Origin: Belnapia rosea
GTDB taxonomy: Bacteria; Pseudomonadota; Alphaproteobacteria; Acetobacterales; Acetobacteraceae
Length of the DNA stretch: 64,000 nucleotides
Reading direction: 5' to 3'
NCBI RefSeq assembly: GCF_900101615.1
Contig: NZ_FMZX01000020.1
Span: forward strand, 1-64,000
The notes under the pieces were generated by a model. It ran no database searches. It saw only the letters and a list, made by a program, of their open reading frames with translations, and was not told the origin of the DNA. The position numbers and the translations under genes were made by a program. Shown piece after piece: positions 39,152 through 48,800 of the stretch. How positions within the stretch are numbered: position 1 is the first letter of the stretch; each line of letters starts with the position of its first letter.

Positions 39152-40765
39152 TCACGCTGGCGCCAACCAGGCATCCGCCCAGGAGGAAGAGGCCCAGCGC
39201 GGGTTGGTGTGGCTGTTCATCAGCCGCTTCGAGTAGACGCTGATGAAGGCGTGCTCCACCGCCATGTGCACCGGCAGGTCGTCGATCGCGAGCTTGACGA
39301 AATCCTGATAGAGCGACTTGCGCCGCGCCGGGTCGAGTTCCGTCGCCGCAGCGTCGATGGTGCGGTCCATCTCCGGATTGTCGTAGCCATACTGGTTGGT
39401 CCAGGGCGCCCCGACCGGGCTGCCGGTGCGGAACCAGACGGTGGTGGAGACCGCTGGATCGTTCCGGTACTGGTGCCAGCCCGTCGTCAGGTCGAAATCG
39501 TGGTTGCGGTAGACGCCGGTGAGGAAGCCGGGTGCGTCGCGGGCCTCGATCTCCACGCGGATGCCGATCTCGCGCAGGCTCTGCTGGATGAAGGTGGCAA
39601 AGTTCAGCGTGTACTCGCCCCAGGGCGCCGGCAGCAGCTTCAGCGGCTGGGCGAAGCGCTGGCCGTTGCGTGAGGGGCGCTTGTAGCCCGCCTCGTCCAG
39701 CAGCGCCTCGGCCCTGGCCTTGTCGAAGGGGTAGGGCGCCGGCCGCGGCACGTAGAAGGGCGCCGAGGAGGAGGGGATCGGCCCGGTGCCGAGCCTGGCG
39801 TAGCCGAAGAGGAAATTCTCGACGAAGAAGTCGAGGTCGAGCGCATGGGCGATGGCCCGCCGCACCCGGACATCCGACAGCTCCTTCCGGCGGAGGTTGT
39901 ATTCGCAGACGGTATGCGCCGTGTTGCCCTCGTTGCCCTTGGTCCCGACGGTGAAGCGCGCATCCTTCGACAGACGCGCGATGTCGGAGAGGGACAGGCC
40001 GGAATAGGGGCTGAATTGCACCTGCCCGCTCTCGATGGCCGCCGCGGCCGCCGCACGGTCCGAGATGAAACGCCATACGATGCGGTCGAGATAGGGCAGC
40101 CCGTTGCCACGCCAGTAATTCGGGTTGCGCTCGGCCAGCAGATACTGGCCGCGCTGGTACTCGACGAATTTGAAGGGGCCGGTGCCGATCGGCGCGGTAT
40201 TCGCCGGGTTGGCGCGGATATCGGCGCCTTCATAGACATGCGCCGGGATGACATGGCCGAGATCCGGCAGCGCCCGCAGCAGCAGGCCCTGCGGCATCGG
40301 CCTGCTGAATTTGAAGACGGCGGTGTGCTCGTCCGGCGTCTCCACCGCTTCGAGGAAGAGGTAGAGGGTGGTGCCGTAGTTGAGAATCTTCTTCCAGCAC
40401 TCCATGGCGCTGAACTGCACGTCCTTCGAGGTGAAGGGCTTGCCGTCATGCCAGGTGACGCCGCGGCGCAGATGGAAGGTGTGGGTGAGGCCGTCCGGCG
40501 CACTGTCCCAGCGCTCAGCCAGCACGCCGGTCGGCTCGCCGGCGGCGTCGAGATCGACCAGTGGTTCGACCATCTTGGAGGCCATGACATAGACGCCGGT
40601 CGAGGCCTGGATTGCCGGGTTCAGCACCCGCTGCTCGCCGACGATCTGGACGGTGAGGGTGCCGCCGCGCTGTGGCGCGCCCTGGCCGAAGGCAAGGCCT
40701 GGCATCAGCCCACCCAATGCGATGCCGCCCGCGCCGGTCAGCGCCTGCCTCCGCCTCAACTCCAT
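39152..40765 (-). CDS. ABC solute-binding protein, family 5 (peptide type)
   Basis: ATG 40765 behind GGAGCGGG gives 537 residues. The N-terminus MELRRRQALTGAGGIALGG is TAT-like (two consecutive Arg pairs) and is probably cleaved after FGQG. Family-5 motifs are PAPDGLTHTFHLRRGVTWHDGK (seen here as DGLTHTFHLRRGVTWHDGK) and IGTGPFKFVEY. This is the first gene of the ABC unit. The ligand could be a peptide, opine, glycoside or nickel chelate. Nothing in the sequence decides it. Confidence 0.95.
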   Translation of the reverse strand: MELRRRQALTGAGGIALGGLMPGLAFGQGAPQRGGTLTVQIVGEQRVLNPAIQASTGVYVMASKMVEPLVDLDAAGEPTGVLAERWDSAPDGLTHTFHLRRGVTWHDGKPFTSKDVQFSAMECWKKILNYGTTLYLFLEAVETPDEHTAVFKFSRPMPQGLLLRALPDLGHVIPAHVYEGADIRANPANTAPIGTGPFKFVEYQRGQYLLAERNPNYWRGNGLPYLDRIVWRFISDRAAAAAAIESGQVQFSPYSGLSLSDIARLSKDARFTVGTKGNEGNTAHTVCEYNLRRKELSDVRVRRAIAHALDLDFFVENFLFGYARLGTGPIPSSSAPFYVPRPAPYPFDKARAEALLDEAGYKRPSRNGQRFAQPLKLLPAPWGEYTLNFATFIQQSLREIGIRVEIEARDAPGFLTGVYRNHDFDLTTGWHQYRNDPAVSTTVWFRTGSPVGAPWTNQYGYDNPEMDRTIDAAATELDPARRKSLYQDFVKLAIDDLPVHMAVEHAFISVYSKRLMNSHTNPRWASSSWADAWLAPA

Positions 40766-40823
40766 GATCCCGCTCCTGTTTCGTTGCGTTGCAGCATGCC
40801 GGGCGCCGCTGCCGGGGGCAAGC

Positions 40824-41663
40824 TCAGCGGAAGGCGAGGATGAGGCCATGCGCCGCCGCCGGTGGCACGGCCAGGCCGAAGCGCCCCTCCATCGCGCCCA
40901 GGCCGGCGGCGCAGCGGACGGCGGCGGAGGGGTTGGCGACGCGCACGGCCAGCGTCACCGGCCCCTCGGGCGGCAGGCCGGAGAGGTCGAGCCCCGGATA
41001 GCGCCCGGCGAGCTGCATCCCGTCGAGGAAGACGAGCGGCGCCGCCCCGGTCTCGACCCGCATGGCGCCGTCCGGCTCGGCCGCTGGGCTGCTGTCGAGC
41101 ATCTGCCCGATGCGCGCGGCCGTGCCGGCGGGGTCGGCGGCCAGCACCTCGATGGCGGCCAGGGCCTCGGCGGTATTCTGGTGCCGGGTCAATTCCGGGA
41201 TCCAGGTGGCCTCGGGCGTGAGGTGCTCGCAGGCGAAGAGGCGAAGGCCCGGTGCCGCCGGCTCGGCCAGGTGGAAGGTGCGGAAGCGGGTCTCGGTCGT
41301 GCGGCCATCCGGCAGGGTCACGGGGCGTCCGAACTGCTGCACCGGCAGGGTCGGCACCCCGCGCGCGGCCATCTCGGCGGCGCCGGCCTCGGCGTCATGG
41401 GCGCGGAAGGCGATGGCGGAGATGCCCTCCCGTGTCTCCAGCATCTGCCGCCAGCCGGCATTGAGCTCCGTCGGGGCGAGCACGCCGAGCAGCTCGAAAT
41501 AGTCGCTCTTCAACATGATGCAGTTGTTGCCGGTGCCCATATGCGGGGAATGGGTTCCCCTCGGGGCGACGGTGAAGCCGAGCCGGGCGAAGCCGGCCGC
41601 CGCGGCATCCAGGTTCCGCACCAGCACCACGCCATGGTCGATCCCGCCCAGATGCGTCAGCAT
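40824..41663 (-). CDS. VOC/glyoxalase-like domain protein
   Basis: ATG 41663 behind GGAGGGAAT gives 279 residues. The N-terminus GGIDHGVVLVRNLDAAAAGF, with MGTGNNCIMLKSDYFELLG, is the glyoxalase_3 (VOC) pattern, with the metal-binding His and Glu equivalents visible. A second, weaker VOC-like half follows to the C-terminus. The enzymatic role is unknown. It lies 58 bases upstream of the ABC binding protein and may be the first gene of that transcript. It is divergent from nitronate monooxygenase. Confidence 0.85.
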   Translation of the reverse strand: MLTHLGGIDHGVVLVRNLDAAAAGFARLGFTVAPRGTHSPHMGTGNNCIMLKSDYFELLGVLAPTELNAGWRQMLETREGISAIAFRAHDAEAGAAEMAARGVPTLPVQQFGRPVTLPDGRTTETRFRTFHLAEPAAPGLRLFACEHLTPEATWIPELTRHQNTAEALAAIEVLAADPAGTAARIGQMLDSSPAAEPDGAMRVETGAAPLVFLDGMQLAGRYPGLDLSGLPPEGPVTLAVRVANPSAAVRCAAGLGAMEGRFGLAVPPAAAHGLILAFR

Positions 41664-41709
41664 GATCCCAATTCCCTCCAGCCCCCATGCCTCAGCACAA
41701 GGGAGCGTC

Positions 41710-42675
41710 ATGTCGCACGCCATCGAAACCCGCGTCACCCGCCTGCTCGGCATCCGTTACCCGATCGTGCAGGGCGGGCTGGCGCGCGTGGCCTTCTCGG
41801 GCCTCGCCGCCGCCGTCTCCAACGCCGGGGGGCTCGGACAGATCAGCACGGCAGGGCTCGACGGGCCGGAGGCGCTGCGGGCCGAGATCCGCCGCTGCCG
41901 CAGCCTGACCGACCAGCCCTTCGCGGTGAATTTCCCGATCGGCCGGAACGATATCACCCCTGGCCTCGATGCCGCACTGGAGGAGGGCGTGCGCATCATC
42001 GCGCTGACCGCCGGCAACCCGGCCCCCTTCATCCGCCGCTGCGAGCAGGTGGGCGCGAGGACGCTGGTGCTGACCGCCGGGCCTGAGCTGGCGAGGAAGG
42101 CCGAGGCGGCCGGGGCCGACATGGTGGCGACCGTCGGCTATGAGGGCGGCGGCCATATCGGCCGGTCCGACGAGACGACCATGGTGATGGTCCCGCGCAC
42201 CGTCGCGGCGGTGAAGATCCCGGTGCTGGCCTCGGGCGGCATCGCCACCGGGGCGGGCCTGCTCGCTGCGCTGGCGCTGGGCGCCGAGGGGGTGGAGATG
42301 GGCACCCGCTTCGTCGCCAGCGCCGAGGCGGTCGCGCATGACAATTACAAGAATGCCCTGGCCGGGGCGGCGCCGGCGGACACCATGCTGATCAAGCGGA
42401 CGCTCGGCATGCCCGGCCGGGTGCTGCGCAGCCCGCATGCCGAGCGGATCGTCGCCGCCGAGGCGGCCGGCGCCCCGAAGGAGGAGATCGTCGCCATGAT
42501 CGCCGGCACCGCCAATGCCCGCGGCACCGATGGCGGCGACCTGCTCGACAGCTATGTCTGGGCCGGGCAGTGCGTCGGGCTGATTGGCGGGGTGGAGCCG
42601 GCCGGCGCCATCATCGCCCGCATGGCCGAGGAGGCGGCCGCCGGCCTCGTCCGGCTGCGGGGGATGGTGGCATGA
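41710..42675 (+). CDS. Nitronate monooxygenase-family flavoprotein
   Basis: The 321-residue TIM-barrel FMN protein starts at ATG 41710 behind AAGGGAG. Motifs are RYPIVQGGLARV at the N-terminus, EGGGHIGR with the catalytic-region His, PVLASGGIATG and the phosphate loop MGTRFVAS. Members oxidise alkyl nitronates such as propionate-3-nitronate, with FMN and O2. FabK-like enoyl reductases are the main alternative, but the AxEGGGHxG pattern favours NMO. Its stop overlaps the amidase start (ATGA). Confidence 0.93.
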   Translation: MSHAIETRVTRLLGIRYPIVQGGLARVAFSGLAAAVSNAGGLGQISTAGLDGPEALRAEIRRCRSLTDQPFAVNFPIGRNDITPGLDAALEEGVRIIALTAGNPAPFIRRCEQVGARTLVLTAGPELARKAEAAGADMVATVGYEGGGHIGRSDETTMVMVPRTVAAVKIPVLASGGIATGAGLLAALALGAEGVEMGTRFVASAEAVAHDNYKNALAGAAPADTMLIKRTLGMPGRVLRSPHAERIVAAEAAGAPKEEIVAMIAGTANARGTDGGDLLDSYVWAGQCVGLIGGVEPAGAIIARMAEEAAAGLVRLRGMVA

Positions 42676-44061
42676 GCGACCCGGCCCTGCTCTCCGCCAC
42701 CACCCTGGCCGGTCGCTTCGCCCAGGGGACGCTCTCGCCGGTCGAGACGCTGGAGGCGGTGCTGGCCCGTATCACTCGGCTGAACCCAGGCCTCAACGCC
42801 ATCGTCGCGCTCGACGAGTCCGGCGCCCGCGCCGCCGCCGAGGCCAGCGCCCGGCGCTGGCGGGCCGGGTTGCCGCTCTCGCCGCTGGATGGCGTGCCCT
42901 TCACGGCAAAGGACAACATCGCCGTCGCCGGCCTGCCCTGCGCCTGGGGCAGCCCGCTCTTCCGCGAATTCGTCCCGGAACGGGACGAGCTGCCGGTGGC
43001 GCGGCTCCGCGCCGCAGGGCTGGTACTGCTGGGCAAGACCAACGTCCCCGAATTCACCCTGCAGGGCTATACCGACAACCCGGTCTTCGGCCCGACGCGC
43101 AACCCGTGGGACATGGCGCTGACGCCGGGCGGCTCCTCCGGCGGGGCGGTTGCCGCGGTGGCGGCCGGGCTCGGCCCGCTCGCGCTTGGGACGGATGGCG
43201 GCGGCTCGATCCGCCGGCCGGCCTCGCATACCGGGCTGGTCGGGCTGAAGCCGACGCCGGGCCGGGTACCGCGCTGCGACGGGCTGCCCGCGATCCTGCT
43301 CGACCTCGAGCAGATCGGGCCGATCGCCCGCACCAGCGCCGACCTCGTCGCCCTGCTTGCCCTGCTGGCCCCGCCGGATGCACGGGACCCGCTCTGCCGC
43401 GCCATGCCGCCCTTCGTGGTGCCGGAGGCCGTCCGGCGGCAGCGCATCCTCTTCGTGCCGCGTTTCGGGGCGAATCCGGTTGACCCCGAGATCGCCGCCA
43501 GCACGGCGGCGGCGGCCGGGAGGCTCGCCGCCCTCGGCCATCATGTGGAGGAGGGCGAGGCGCCCTTCGGCGCCGACATGCTGGCGGCGTTGTTCAACCC
43601 GATCGGACAGTCCGGCCTTGCCTGGCTGCTGGCGGCGAAGGGGGGCGAGGCGAGCGCCCCGATGCTGCGGGAGATGGCCGCGGCGGGACGGGCGCTGCCG
43701 GCGGCGGCGCTGTTCGGCGCGATGGATGGCATCGCGGCCTTCCGCCGCCGGATGGCGGGCTTCTTCACCAGCCACCGACCTGATCCTGACACCCGCCGCC
43801 GCGGCCCTGCCCTGGCCGGCCGGGACGGTGGCGCCAGCGGTCATCGATGGCCAGGCGGTCGGGCCACGCGGCCATGCCGTCTTCACCAATTTCGCCAATC
43901 TCGCGGGGCTGCCGGGGATCGCGCTGCCGGGCCGGCCCTCGGTCTCGGGCCTGCCGATCGGCTTCCAGCTCGTCGGCCCGACGGGGGCCGATGGCCTGCT
44001 CTGCGCCCTGGCGCGGGAGTGGGAGGCGGCGGAGCCATGGGCGGCGTGGCAGGAAGGCTAG
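42672..44061 (+). pseudogene. Amidase-signature enzyme, interrupted by a +1 frameshift
   Basis: The first part, from ATG 42672, carries the complete amidase-signature core. The catalytic Lys is in FTAKDNIAVAG and the Ser-cisSer pair in TPGGSSGGAVAAVAAG, with GTDGGGSIRRPA following. After FFTSH (about 43775) that frame becomes nonsense. The next frame continues the family exactly with DLILTPAAAALPWPAG to EAAEPWAAWQEG, stopping at 44061. One extra C in the CC at 43775-43776 explains everything. The missing tail is roughly 90 residues, so the product as read is probably inactive. A sequencing error remains possible. It is translationally coupled to the nitronate monooxygenase. Confidence 0.85.
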
Positions 44062-44066
44062 GCCAC

Positions 44067-44480
44067 TCAGGGCGGCAGCAGCACCACTGTCACGCTGCGC
44101 TCGGCCGGCACGGTGCCGCGGGCGAAGGCGGCGCGCCGGGCCTCGGCGCGGATACGGTCGCGTTCCACGCCGAGCTTGGCCAGCGCCTCGGCCACCGCCC
44201 CGGCGCGTTTGGCGGCGAGCTGCACGCCGGCCTGGGCGCCGCCCTCCTGCGGGTCGGCATGGCCGAGCACGCAGATCAACCGCTCCGGCTCCCGCTTCGC
44301 ACGGTCGGCTGCGGCTTCCAGATTGGTGCGGGCGGCCGGGCCCGGCGCCGCCGCGCCGCGCGGGAAGGGGATGGCGAAGGAGTCATCCTCCAGCTGCTCG
44401 GCGCCGACGCAGGTGAAGGGACGGGGCTGCGCCAGGGCCAGGCCGGGCAGCAGCAGGAGGGCAGCGAGGATAGGGATCAT
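44067..44480 (-). CDS. Small secreted OmpA-domain protein
   Basis: ATG 44480 overlaps the TGA of the cupin gene (ATGA) and gives 137 residues. A signal peptide (MIPILAALLLLPGLALA) is followed by one OmpA-like domain. It keeps the Asp of GHADPQEGG and the Arg of LAAKRAGAVAEALAKLG used for peptidoglycan binding, and ends in ERSVTVVLLPP. There is no beta barrel and no lipobox, so it should be a soluble periplasmic protein. Confidence 0.8.
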   Translation of the reverse strand: MIPILAALLLLPGLALAQPRPFTCVGAEQLEDDSFAIPFPRGAAAPGPAARTNLEAAADRAKREPERLICVLGHADPQEGGAQAGVQLAAKRAGAVAEALAKLGVERDRIRAEARRAAFARGTVPAERSVTVVLLPP

Positions 44481-45700
44481 GCGGCGGCCAGCAGCCCGGC
44501 ATCCTTGAGCCGCGCCAGCAGTGCCGCGGCATCGACGCCGGGATGGGCGGCGCGCAACTCGGCCTCCGCCACATCCGGCCGGGCCAGCAGCCAGCCGGCT
44601 GCCTCCACCTCCGGCCCGGCGAGGGACACCGCGCCCGAGGCGGTCTTCAGCACCCAATCGGCGCCGCGCCGCACCGGCCTCGCGCCCGGCGCCAGCACGC
44701 GGAAGGCGGGGGCATCCGCCTCCGCCACGGCCTGTTCGCTCGGCGGGGCGATGCCGCGCGCCGCCAGCAGGTCGTGGCCACCCCGCGAGAAGCGGTAATC
44801 GGCGACGAAGCGCTCCAGCACTTCCATCACCTTCGGCTCCCGGCAGAGCTCGGCCAGGCGTTGTCCGAGCGCGCCGGCCCGGCTGGTGAGGGCGAATTTG
44901 GCCGCCGCGCTGCCATCCTGCCGCGGCAGGGGCTTGCGGAATTCCACATCGTAGAGCGCCCGCTCGACGAGGATGTTGAGCAGGTCCATCCCGAGCGGCG
45001 CATGCACACCATAGGCGATATGGACCGAGGCCGGGGCCCCGGCCAGGGCGTCATGGTACCAGCCGCGCGGCAAATAGAGCAGGTCGCCCGGGCGCAGCAA
45101 CACGCGCTCCCGCAGCTTGCCCTTCTGCTGCTCGTGCTGCGCCTGGGGCATGTTGCGGAAGACGGGGTGGGCGATCGGCCATTCGGCGCGGCCTTCCCAG
45201 AGGTTCCAGGTCTTCTCCCCCTCCACCTGCACCGCCCAGACGTCATGGGTGTCGAAATGGGCGGGGAAGGCCTTGTGGCTCTGCCAGGAGATATAGACAT
45301 TCCCCTGCGCCTTCCCGAGACCGGCCCCCTCCAGCGCGGCGGAGACGGCGGCGAGGCCGGGGGTGAGGCTGTCCACGTCGTTCATGACGATGCTGGCGCC
45401 GCGCTTCACCCAGTCCCGCACCTTGGGCGCCTCGGGCTGCAGGACCTGGGCGTTGTCCCGGCTGGTGGCGCGGCCGCAATACTGCTCGGGCGGCACCGGC
45501 GTGCCGTCCATGACGAGCTGGAGCGAATGGCCGGACCAGATATGGGTCATGTCCAGCAGCCGGTTGATCTGGCGCCAGGAGAGGACATGGGCGAATTTCG
45601 CCGCCCCACCCTGGACGTGCAGGGGCTTCCGGTCATGGTACTCGGCGAAGAACCGCTCGGGCGTGACCGGGGCGAGCAGCTCGGCAAGGGTCATGGTCAT
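44477..45700 (-). CDS. JmjC-type cupin protein, RoxA/YcfD-like hydroxylase
   Basis: ATG 45700 behind AGGAGGGG gives 407 residues. The central cupin_4 domain shows the iron-binding HFDTHDVWAVQVEG (HxD) and a later His in the LYLPRGWYHDALAG region, with NVYISWQSHKAFPAHFD as lead-in. Family members are Fe(II)/2-oxoglutarate oxygenases that hydroxylate Arg or His residues of ribosomal proteins. A winged-helix-like C-terminus (about 320-400) follows. It is divergent from NAD-glutamate dehydrogenase, with 110 bases between starts. It is coupled to the OmpA-domain gene. Confidence 0.9.
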   Translation of the reverse strand: MTMTLAELLAPVTPERFFAEYHDRKPLHVQGGAAKFAHVLSWRQINRLLDMTHIWSGHSLQLVMDGTPVPPEQYCGRATSRDNAQVLQPEAPKVRDWVKRGASIVMNDVDSLTPGLAAVSAALEGAGLGKAQGNVYISWQSHKAFPAHFDTHDVWAVQVEGEKTWNLWEGRAEWPIAHPVFRNMPQAQHEQQKGKLRERVLLRPGDLLYLPRGWYHDALAGAPASVHIAYGVHAPLGMDLLNILVERALYDVEFRKPLPRQDGSAAAKFALTSRAGALGQRLAELCREPKVMEVLERFVADYRFSRGGHDLLAARGIAPPSEQAVAEADAPAFRVLAPGARPVRRGADWVLKTASGAVSLAGPEVEAAGWLLARPDVAEAELRAAHPGVDAAALLARLKDAGLLAAA

Positions 45701-45810
45701 GGTCCCCCTCCTGTAGCAGATCACGCGCCCGAGCGGGACCGTTCCGTGCAGCTTGCAGTCGGCGCCCGAAGCCGCGAAGGATGCCGGCAAATACGGGGGA
45801 TGGACGAAGG

Positions 45811-48800
45811 ATGACGGAGCCGGCCCGGCTTGAACTGCTCCACCTGGCGGAGGATGCGCTGCGGCGCCAGGCGCCCGCACTGCCGGGGGAGGCGGCGGCG
45901 CTGCTCCACCTGCTGCATGCCGAGGTGCCGACCGCCGAACTGGCCGCGCCGGAGGCAGTGGCGGCCGCCACCGCCAGCCTCTTCGCCCTCGCTCAGGAGC
46001 GGCCGCCGGGAGTGGCCCGCCTGCGCGTCATCCCGCCCGCGACCGGGCAGGGGCCGCATGCGGTGGCGGAGATCGTCACCGACGACATGCCCTTCCTGGT
46101 GGACAGCGCCCTCGGCGCCCTGGCCCGGCAGGGGCGGGTGGTGCGCCAGCTGCTTCACCCCGTGGTGCCGGTGCGGCGCGATGCCGCCGGGCGGCTGCTC
46201 TCCCTGGGCCGGGATGGCCATCCGGAGAGCATGATGCGCATCACCCTCGGCGCCGCGCCCACCGCGCTGCTGCCCGGCCTGCCGGGCGCCGCGCCGGATG
46301 ACTGGGCCGGGCTCGAGGCGGCGCTGGCCGGAGCGATGGCCGATACCCGCCGCGCCGTGGAGGATTTCCCCGCCATGGCAGCGCTGCTGCGACGTGCGGC
46401 GGATGAGGTGGCACCGCGCGCCGAACCCGGCGCCATCGGCCTTCTGCGCTGGCTCATGGAGGATAATTTCGTCCTGCTCGGCCACCGCCGGCTGATGCTG
46501 ACGCCGGATGGCGGCCTTCGCGCCGCCGAGGCGGAGAATCTCGGCCTGCTGCGCGACCTGGCCCTGCCGGTCTTCGACGTTCTGCGCGGCGAGGGCGCGC
46601 TGCCGCCGGCGCTGCGTGCCGCCCTGACGGATTCCGCGGCCGTCACCATCGCCAAGGCGAATATGCGGAGCACGGTTCACCGGCCGCAGCATGCCGATGT
46701 CATCGTCACGGACCTGCTCGGCCCGGATGGCGCGGTGGTCGGCCTGCGGCTCTTCCTCGGCCTCTTCGCCGCCTCGGCCTACAACCGCAACCCGCGCAGC
46801 ATCCCGCTGCTGGCCGAGAAGGTGGACCGTATCCTCGGCGCCGCCGGCTACGACCCGGAGGCGCATGACGGCCGGGCGCTGCGCAACATCCTCGACACCT
46901 GGCCGCGCGACGAGCTGTTCCAGGCGCCCGAGGCGCAGATCCTCGCCGCCGCCCGCCGCGCGCTCGACCTGCAGATCCGCCCTCGCCCGGCGCTGGCGCT
47001 GCGACGCGACCCCTTCGGCCGCTTCGTCTCGGCGATCGCCTGGCTGCCGCGCGACACCTTCGACACCCGGCTGCGCGAGCGGGTGGGGGCCATGCTGGCG
47101 CGGGCCTGCGGCGGGAAGCTGAGCGCCTGGTACATCGCGCTCGGCGACTCGCCGCTGGCGCGCATCCACTACATCATCGGCACCGACCCGGCCCGCCCGG
47201 GCGAGTTCGACGAGGCGGCGCTGGAGGCCGCCATCGTCCAGGCCGCGCGCGGCTTCCCGGAACGCCTTTCCGAGGCGCTGGCTGCCGAGCGGGGCGAGTC
47301 GGCCGCCGCGGCGGCGCTGGCGCGCTGGCGGGATGCCTTCCCCGCGGCCTACCGCGAGGTGGCGACGGGGGCCGAGGGCGCGGCCGACCTGGCGCTGGCC
47401 GAACGGGCGCTTGCCGAAGGGAGGCCCGCCGCCGTGCTCGCCCGCCCGGCGGGTGCCGCCGGGCTGGTGCTGCGGCTGGCTAATCCCGGCGGTCCACTGC
47501 CACTGGCCGATGCGCTGCCGCTCTTCGAGAGCCTCGACCTCCGCGCCATCGAGGAGGTGCCGCACCGGCTGAGCCCCGCGGGCGAAGGCGTGGTGGTGCT
47601 GCATGTCTTCACCCTCGAGCCCGGCGCGGCGGCGGAGCCCGCGCGCTTCCCGGCGCTGCTCGAGGCGCTGGCCGCGCTGCTCGACGGCCGGGCCGAGGCG
47701 GATGGCTTCAACCGGCTGGTGCTCCGTGCCGGCCTCGGCTGGCGCGAATGCTGGCTGCTGCGGGCACTCTACCGCTGGCTCAAGCAGGTGGGCTTCCCCT
47801 TTGCCCAGGCCAGTGTGGAGGCGGCGCTGGCGGCGCACCCCGCCGCGGCGCGGCTGCTGCTCGACCGTTTCCAGGCCCGCTTCGACCCGGACCGGCCACG
47901 CGGCGAGGAGGCGGCACTGAATACTGCCTGGCGGGCGCTGCTCGACACGGTGGAGAATCCGGACGAGGACCGCATCCTCTCCCGCCTGCACGGGGTCCTG
48001 GGCGCGGTGCTGCGGACCAACTACTTCCAGGGCCATGACTACCTGTCGCTGAAGATCGACAGCGCCGCGGCCGGCGAGATGCCGGCGCCGCGGCCCTGGC
48101 GCGAGGTCTTCGTCCATTCGCCGCGGATGGAGGGCGTGCATCTCCGCGCCGGGCCGGTGGCACGCGGCGGCATCCGCTGGTCCGACCGGCGGGAGGATTT
48201 CCGCACCGAGGTCCTCGGGCTGATGAAGGCTCAACGGGTAAAAAATGTCGTCATCGTGCCGACCGGGGCGAAGGGCGGCTTCGTCCTCAAGAATGTGCCG
48301 GCGGAGCGCGAGGCCTTCCAGGCCGAGGGCGTCGCCTGCTACCGGCTGCTGGTCCGCGGGCTGCTCGACATCACGGACAACCTCTCGCCTGGGGGTGTGG
48401 TACCGCCCGCGCGGGTGGTGCGGCGCGACGGCGACGACCCGTATATGGTCGTCGCCGCCGACAAGGGCACGGCGACCTTCTCCGACATCGCCAATGGCCT
48501 CTCCGCGGAATACGGCTTCTGGCTGGACGATGCCTTCGCCAGTGGCGGCTCGGCCGGCTACGACCACAAGGGTATGGGCATCACCGCGCGCGGCGCCTGG
48601 GTGATGGTGGCGCGGCATTTCGCCGAGCTGGGGCACGACATCTTCAGCCAGGACTTCACCTGCGCCGGCATCGGCGACATGTCGGGAGATGTCTTCGGTA
48701 ACGGCCTGCTGATCACGCCGCATACGAAGCTCGTCGCGGCTTTCGACCACCGCCACATCTTCCTCGACCCGGACCCGAATCCGGCGGCATCCTTCGCCGA

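Noticed and set aside
42675-44798. Long plus-strand continuation of the first amidase frame to 44798
   Set aside because: After about 43775 the sequence loses all amidase features, while the next frame carries the true C-terminus. The extension is antisense to the OmpA-domain and cupin genes.
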